Origin: an uncultured Pseudomonadales bacterium
GTDB lineage: Bacteria; Pseudomonadota; Gammaproteobacteria; Pseudomonadales; Azotimanducaceae
Length of the DNA: 64,000 nucleotides
Assembly: GCA_937921865.1 (NCBI GenBank)
Contig: CAKZWF010000050.1
Coordinates: forward strand, 1-64,000
Reading direction: 5' to 3'
Positions 58,384 to 64,000 of this stretch are shown in pieces. The translations under genes were made by a program, and so were the position numbers. Every line of letters begins with the position of its first letter. Position 1 is the stretch's first letter. Below the pieces are notes generated by a model, which worked only from the letters and a program-made list of their open reading frames with translations, was not told the DNA's origin and made no database searches.

Positions 58384-59994
58384 ATGACACAGAAGTTTAC
58401 GTCGGAATTGGATGTTGTGGTGGTCGGAGCAGGTTTCGCCGGTATGTATCTGATACATAAGCTCCGCGGGCTCGGCTTCAAGGTACGGGCATATGATGGC
58501 GCCAGCGACGTCGGTGGTACCTGGTACTGGAACCGTTACCCCGGCGCCCGTTGTGACGTGCGCAGCCTGGAATATTCGTTCTCGTTCGACCCGGAACTCG
58601 AGCAGACATGGGAGTGGAGCGAAAAGTTCTCCACCCAGCCAGAAATCCTGAGATACGCCAGTCACATCGCTGACCACTACAACCTGAGGCCTGATATTCA
58701 GTTCAACACGCGCGTCGAATCACAAACCTGGGACGATGAACGTTCGCGCTGGACCGTAACAACCGACGCCGGTGACGTGATCGACGCCCAGCACGTCGTA
58801 CTCGCGGTCGGCACGCTGTCCGCGCCGAAGCTGCCCGAAATACCGGGTATCGAAAGGTTCAAAGGAGAGTGGTACCAGACCCAGAAATTCCCCAAGGAAG
58901 GTGTCAACTTCATCGGCAAGCGTGTCGCGGTGATCGGCACCGGCTCTTCGGCCATTCAGGCTATCCCCGAGATCGCCAAGACCTGCAAGCAGCTCACGGT
59001 ATTCCAGCGCACACCGAACTTCTCCTTCCCCGCTGGCAACAGGCCCCTGGATCGCAAGGAAGTCGATGAGACGAAGGCCGACTACACGGGGGTGCGACGG
59101 CAAGCCAGGGAGTCGTTCTTCGGCCAGACCGGCCCTGAAGCGACGCAGTCCGCGCTTGAGGTGAGCTCAGATGAGCGCGTCCGCAGATATCAGGAAGGCT
59201 GGAATGACGGTCAATTGATCAGCGTTCTAGGGGCCTACGACGACCTCATTACCAACAAAGCCGCCAACGATTCTATTGCGGATTTCATCCGCGACAGGAT
59301 TCGCGAAACCGTCAAAGACCCCGTCACGGCCGAAGCCCTGTGCCCCTACGACCATCCGGTAGGTACCAAGCGCCCGTGCCTCGATACCGGTTACTACAAC
59401 ACGTTCAACATGCCGCACGTACGCCTTGTCGACCTGCGCAAGACTGAGATCGTGGAGATCACCGAAACGTCGATCAGAACTTCTGCAGAAGAGCTTGAGT
59501 TCGATATCATCATCTATGCCACGGGTTTCGATGCAATGACGGGATCAATCGTCAACATCGACATTCATGGACGTGATGGAGAATCGCTCGCTGACGCATG
59601 GCAGAACGGACCAGCGACGTATCTCGGCCTGATGGTTGCCGGCTTCCCGAACCTGTTCACGGTCACCGGACCGCAAAGTCCCTCGGTGCTGTCCAATATG
59701 ATGGTATCGATCGAGCAGCACGTGGACTGGATCACCGATTGCATAGAGAACCTGAGTAAACAAGGACTGCGCACCATCGAAGCAACGCCCCAGGCCCAGA
59801 GCGACTGGGTTGTCCACACCAACGAAGTTGCTGAGGAGACACTGTATCCGCTCGCCAACTCCTGGTACATGGGCGCTAACGTACCCGGCAAACCCCGGGT
59901 GTTCCTGCCGTATATCGGCGGCGTGGGCGTCTATCGTGAGAAATGTGACGAGATCGTCCGGGACGGCTACACGGGCTTCGCGCTCTCAAACTGA
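58384..59994 (+). CDS. Flavin-containing monooxygenase / Baeyer-Villiger monooxygenase-like
   Basis: VVVVGAGFAGMYLIHKLRGLG, GGTWYWNRYPGARCDVRS, FKGEWYQTQKFP, RVAVIGTGSSAIQ. Confidence 0.94.
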   Translation: MTQKFTSELDVVVVGAGFAGMYLIHKLRGLGFKVRAYDGASDVGGTWYWNRYPGARCDVRSLEYSFSFDPELEQTWEWSEKFSTQPEILRYASHIADHYNLRPDIQFNTRVESQTWDDERSRWTVTTDAGDVIDAQHVVLAVGTLSAPKLPEIPGIERFKGEWYQTQKFPKEGVNFIGKRVAVIGTGSSAIQAIPEIAKTCKQLTVFQRTPNFSFPAGNRPLDRKEVDETKADYTGVRRQARESFFGQTGPEATQSALEVSSDERVRRYQEGWNDGQLISVLGAYDDLITNKAANDSIADFIRDRIRETVKDPVTAEALCPYDHPVGTKRPCLDTGYYNTFNMPHVRLVDLRKTEIVEITETSIRTSAEELEFDIIIYATGFDAMTGSIVNIDIHGRDGESLADAWQNGPATYLGLMVAGFPNLFTVTGPQSPSVLSNMMVSIEQHVDWITDCIENLSKQGLRTIEATPQAQSDWVVHTNEVAEETLYPLANSWYMGANVPGKPRVFLPYIGGVGVYREKCDEIVRDGYTGFALSN

Positions 59995-60014
59995 TCGGCT
60001 CAGGTACCTCGACA

Positions 60015-60818
60015 TCAGCGTCGATCAGGCGCCAGGTCCCAGCCCATCATTTCAACGAGACCGTTGAGGCAATCCGAGAGCCCAGAATCGAAGGTTGCAC
60101 CACCATCACGAATCCAGTAATCCATGGGCATTTCTATTGTGGTGTATTGGTAGCGTTTTGATTGAATCGACGGTTTCCTGTCCGGGGTTTGCCAATCGAC
60201 AGTTAACGTGGCCGTCATTCGCAGCGCCAGCATCGATTTATTTTTTTCGATCAATTCGATCGGATTGAGCTCTGCATGCACGATCACATCAGCTGCCGCA
60301 ACAGCAATCTGATGAGCTGGCGGAACGGCTTCTATCAAACCGTCGTGCAGTTCAGTATGGAAATCCCGGCGATCCAGCGTCCGGATGACAACAGCCGTGA
60401 GCCGCTCGGAGGTCTTCGGCGGGAACATTCGCAAGGCATCAGTCGAGGCACCAACAAGACCGCCAGCCGTCGCGCCGACGAACGCAGGCAAGACCACGCA
60501 ACCCGGGCAAACGGGCCAGAACAGAAGGCTGGCGATGGCTCCGCCGGTAGCACCTACTTTGCTCGCGGTTCGGAAATTGTTGCCGATGCTCTTTACATCC
60601 CCAGCTCCTGCTGAATGGTTTTCTGCGACGATTGCCATGGTTTCGCCATCGAGAATCGACGCTGGCTGACTCGATGCGCAGCCGGAAAGGGTGTTGACAC
60701 TTACGCACATCAGCAGCGGCAACACAGCGACCTTTAACGCTGACTGGCACCTGGTAACAAGACGGCGGCGGACGCCGGTTTTTCTGCTTTGCTCCATGAT
60801 TGCTTTGAAGCCGGACAT
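60015..60818 (-). CDS. Putative glycine-zipper lipoprotein (paralogue 1)
   Basis: SGCASSQPAS lipobox-like; VGATGGAIASLLFWPVCPGCVVLPAFVGATAGGLVG. Confidence 0.65.
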   Translation of the reverse strand: MSGFKAIMEQSRKTGVRRRLVTRCQSALKVAVLPLLMCVSVNTLSGCASSQPASILDGETMAIVAENHSAGAGDVKSIGNNFRTASKVGATGGAIASLLFWPVCPGCVVLPAFVGATAGGLVGASTDALRMFPPKTSERLTAVVIRTLDRRDFHTELHDGLIEAVPPAHQIAVAAADVIVHAELNPIELIEKNKSMLALRMTATLTVDWQTPDRKPSIQSKRYQYTTIEMPMDYWIRDGGATFDSGLSDCLNGLVEMMGWDLAPDRR

Positions 60819-60820
60819 AA

Positions 60821-61624
60821 TTACTTTGAAGCCGGAATCGTCGCGTGCACGGGGGCGTTAGTCGCGCGAAGGTCCCAGAGCATCGCCTCGGTGAGCTTGT
60901 CTATACACTCGGTGAAGCTCTGATCGAACTTAGCGCCATTTTTCGCCAGCCAGTATTCGACCGGAAACTCTGCGGTCTCGTGAACGTAGCGTCTTGTTGT
61001 TGTGCGTGGATTCCTGCGCTGGCGATCCCACTGGACACTCATCACGCCGGTCATTCGCAGCGCCAGATGTGATCTGCGATCCTGCACCAGTTCAATGCTG
61101 TGCGGTCCAACGGCAATAACTGCGCTCGCAGTCTCCAGATCGGCAATGCGATTTACCGGAGTTGCCGCGGCGACCTCACGACGCATTTCCACAAAAAGAT
61201 CACGACGTTCCTGGATACCTTCCAGAATGGCTTTGGTTTCGGCCGCCTGCTCACCGTTTAAGGACTGAAAAGCTGCATCAGAGATACCGCCAGTCAGGCC
61301 TCCAGCCATCCCACCGGCGGCGGCGCCGCCGGTTACCAGGAACGGTGCGCAAAACGCGAACCACGGGCCGCAAAACAAAGAAGTCACCAAACCAGCAGTC
61401 ACCCCTCCCGCGGCGCCAACACCGGCGCCCGCCTTTAACGAATCATTGTCTGATTTCGCCCGAATGCCGTTTGCCGGTTCGCTGACAGCAGTGATCGCCA
61501 GCGTTGCGAATTCCGGAAGTGGTTTGGACCTGCTGGCTGCACATCCCTGGAGGCATAGAATCAGTACGAGGCAACTGGTTATCAGATACCGGCGATTTGT
61601 TTTACCAGGCAAGATATTCTTCAT
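60821..61624 (-). CDS. Putative glycine-zipper lipoprotein (paralogue 2)
   Basis: LVLILCLQGCAAS lipobox; GAGVGAAGGVTAGLV...GGAAAGGMAGGLTGG; same length and C-term pattern as neighbour. Confidence 0.7.
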   Translation of the reverse strand: MKNILPGKTNRRYLITSCLVLILCLQGCAASRSKPLPEFATLAITAVSEPANGIRAKSDNDSLKAGAGVGAAGGVTAGLVTSLFCGPWFAFCAPFLVTGGAAAGGMAGGLTGGISDAAFQSLNGEQAAETKAILEGIQERRDLFVEMRREVAAATPVNRIADLETASAVIAVGPHSIELVQDRRSHLALRMTGVMSVQWDRQRRNPRTTTRRYVHETAEFPVEYWLAKNGAKFDQSFTECIDKLTEAMLWDLRATNAPVHATIPASK

Positions 61625-61827
61625 TGTCCCGCTCCGATCACTGTCTCACCAGGTCGGATGACCTGGATCATCTGTATTTGAACGCGAACGGCTGTGTGGA
61701 GTCCTGATAACGGACTGATGTTTCCTTAGGAAACCTTTAGGACCAGTAATTCTGCGGGATCCGGGACGCTCATCGACCTGGTGGTATCGACCAAAGCAGA
61801 GAGCATTTCTCCCTTTGGTATCAACAA

Positions 61828-62586
61828 TCAGGAAGCGGTAAAGATGTCTGCCTGAGAATTTTGCGGCAGTGCCCGTGCCAATAATTCACCAAGCCTCATA
61901 GCCCTCAGGCTCAACACCAGCTCGCTGCAGTCTTTCGGCTGCTTTAGTACTTCTTCAATGTTGGCGTGCAGGACTCTGTAGCCAACATTGCCATATAGGG
62001 TCTGTCGGCCATTGTCGATAACATAGGACGGACTACCCTTAATTTGCTGACTATTTGCTCTGCGGTAGTCGCTCATGAGGGAGGCAATCGCCGATCCGTC
62101 GTTGATTGAAGCTCTAAATTCGACCAGGTCCAGGCCGGTCTCCTGGCAGACATTAAATAACACCGATAGCGCTCCTACATCTTGAGCATCGACGAAAATT
62201 GCCTGACGTATACTGCGCGCCAACTGCACACTAGCTTCCGGACCAGCGGTATTTTCTACTGCTTTTAGAACTAAATGTGCATTTGCAGAGGTCGCGGGTC
62301 GAACCTCATTCCAAATGCGCGAGTTAATCGGAGCATCTTCAAATGCGCTTGCCGATTGATGTACATGATCGGCAAACCCTTCAAACATCCCCCTATCCTT
62401 CCAAAGGTCTTGCATCTTCCCCTCTAGATCTCCAGATACATCTACATAGTGGTAGCGCCAAGCTACGTCGCTTCCCAGTTGACGATTTAGCTCATCATTC
62501 CGACGCTGTGCTATCCAAGCCCAAACACAGAGAATATCTGTGTAGTAATCGATCATCAGAGGCTTATTCATAGGTGTTTGTTCCAT
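61828..62586 (-). CDS. DsbA/FrnE/HCCA-isomerase-like thioredoxin-fold protein
   Basis: PLMIDYYTDILCVWAWIAQRRNDEL, KGSPSYVIDNGRQTLYGNVGYRVLHANIEEVL. Confidence 0.8.
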   Translation of the reverse strand: MEQTPMNKPLMIDYYTDILCVWAWIAQRRNDELNRQLGSDVAWRYHYVDVSGDLEGKMQDLWKDRGMFEGFADHVHQSASAFEDAPINSRIWNEVRPATSANAHLVLKAVENTAGPEASVQLARSIRQAIFVDAQDVGALSVLFNVCQETGLDLVEFRASINDGSAIASLMSDYRRANSQQIKGSPSYVIDNGRQTLYGNVGYRVLHANIEEVLKQPKDCSELVLSLRAMRLGELLARALPQNSQADIFTAS

Positions 62587-63076
62587 ATCTTTGCGGTGTA
62601 CCAGAAGTATTCCCTATCCATTTTCCACAACACAGAGAGGCAAAAGTAATCCGGTGCGTTCTGCTGGACGCAATAAAATCGGTTGTCGTGGGTAACGGGG
62701 CAATCGGTCGGCAAGGGTAGTTCGCCACTTACGCTTTCAGTAAGATGCCGGCAATGGTCACCGGCGCTGGTCGATACTGATCATTAACCACTACAAGCGT
62801 CATTGCCTTTGTTGCGCCCGGCGTCTGTAGACGAGCAGCCAGAATAGCAGGACGTGGGCGCCTGACTCGTCGCCATAGGCTTAGCCATTATGGCGACTTG
62901 AGCTTCTTGATCATGTGGCGCAGAAATCCTGAGCGCAAAGTGCGGAGGTTGAACTGAAAGAGAAAGAGTCAGCTACAGATGGGCCGTCAACGCCACGATC
63001 AGAACGGCGATCGCGCTTCGATGGCTTCAAGACACGGAGACGAGATTGGGGTTGGCGAAGAGCGATCTACTGGCAA

Positions 63077-63706
63077 GTGATGCATACTCTCGCCAGAACC
63101 ATCGGTTTTCACATTCACAGAATCGAGGTCGGCGCAGAACGAAGGGATCTCTTGGACCCTGATCCGCCAGAAGTACCCGCCGGATACACAACCAAAATCT
63201 GCACCAAAACCGATTTGCAACCGTTCGTTGATACGGTGCCAGATTTCCCACCGCAGTTCTTTGAAGCCGCGTTCGGCCGAGGGGATGAGTGTGCGGCTAC
63301 TTTTTATGACGGGAATCTTGTTGCTTTCGCATTTAACAGCCGAGTTAGAACACCGGTAAACAGCCAGATCGACGTTCTGATTCCGGAGGGATTTCGATAC
63401 GGATACAAATCCTGGACACATCAGGATCATAGGCGGAAGAACCTTTCCAGGATGCTGGGCTATGTAAGGCAGCAAGGCGCGAACAGGCCTTATGACGAGC
63501 GGGGAATCTGGTATATCGAAACCCACAATTTTCCTTCTCGACTTCATACCTACCGACACCCTCGAGTTAGATCGATTCTGATGGGTTATGGCGGGTGGTT
63601 TTCGTTTTTCGGACGTTACATTCCTTTTAACAGCCGAGGCGCAAAGTGGATAGGTTTTGAGTTCGTGCGTAATTCGGACAACAGGGTTCGGTACTATTCG
63701 CCATAG
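63077..63706 (+). CDS. Possible GNAT-fold acyltransferase-like protein
   Basis: 209 aa; GDECAATFYDGNLVAFAFNSRVRTPV...KSWTHQDHRRKNLSRMLGYVRQQGANRPYDERGIWYIETHNFPSR. Confidence 0.5.
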   Translation: MMHTLARTIGFHIHRIEVGAERRDLLDPDPPEVPAGYTTKICTKTDLQPFVDTVPDFPPQFFEAAFGRGDECAATFYDGNLVAFAFNSRVRTPVNSQIDVLIPEGFRYGYKSWTHQDHRRKNLSRMLGYVRQQGANRPYDERGIWYIETHNFPSRLHTYRHPRVRSILMGYGGWFSFFGRYIPFNSRGAKWIGFEFVRNSDNRVRYYSP

Positions 63707-63790
63707 GTCGCAAAGCTAATCTGCGTGATTCTGCCTGAATGATCATGCATCACTATCGATTGGCTGACGTTTCCAGGACGACAGGAATTT

Positions 63791-63827
63791 CAACAGGGAT
63801 ATTCAGCTAGTTGGCTGAGTGTCGAAG
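63791..63827. repeat. Second copy of GGGATATTCAG hairpin repeat (compare 28291-28329)
   Basis: caacagggatattcagctagttggctgagtgtcgaag vs cagcagggatattcagttatctgactgagtatcgaat. Confidence 0.8.
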
Positions 63828-64000
63828 CGGCGTGGTTTGTATCGGGACATCCGCATCCTGAATGATCAACGGATCGTGTTTTACGGCGCCCTTGACAGCC
63901 TGTGGCTGAAACCCTGCGCATGCGATGCTAACTGGGGAATTTCAGCCGGTGACGGAGGCGCAGGTGGATGGGCTTCGGCAGGCGTTGAAGGCGAGGCGTT

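Noticed and set aside
63830-64000. Possible transposase or gene start at the window edge
   Set aside because: The open stretch is too short and has no recognisable motif; truncated by the window end.

Overview
The window is an accessory, catabolism-rich bacterial chromosome segment, probably gammaproteobacterial (inferred from gene content only). No rRNA, tRNA, CRISPR array or intact transposase was recognised. Main content: a sulfatase and MFS transporter; a complete Opp/Dpp-type ABC transporter operon; a two-gene unit pairing a PF10118-type protein carrying two ExxH motifs with a membrane protein resembling styrene oxide isomerase (StyC); a molybdenum aldehyde/isoquinoline oxidoreductase pair; an HpaB / extradiol dioxygenase / ALDH / FAH-type aromatic meta-cleavage cluster that contains two decayed genes (P450 and hydratase); then many oxidoreductases, hydrolases, a copper P-type ATPase, a PVA-dehydrogenase-like PQQ protein, LLM oxidoreductases and a BVMO-like enzyme. 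The strongest structural signal is a dispersed repeat family with terminal inverted repeats (ACGGGGTCAGAGTAAAGTGCC ... GGCACTTTACTCTGACCCCAT). It occurs at about ten sites, often exactly at gene 3' ends, where it supplies the stop codon and a short C-terminal tail. The best candidate for an undescribed system is the putative di-iron protein plus SOI-like isomerase pair at 8983-10447. All family assignments were made by reading the sequence; no searches were run.
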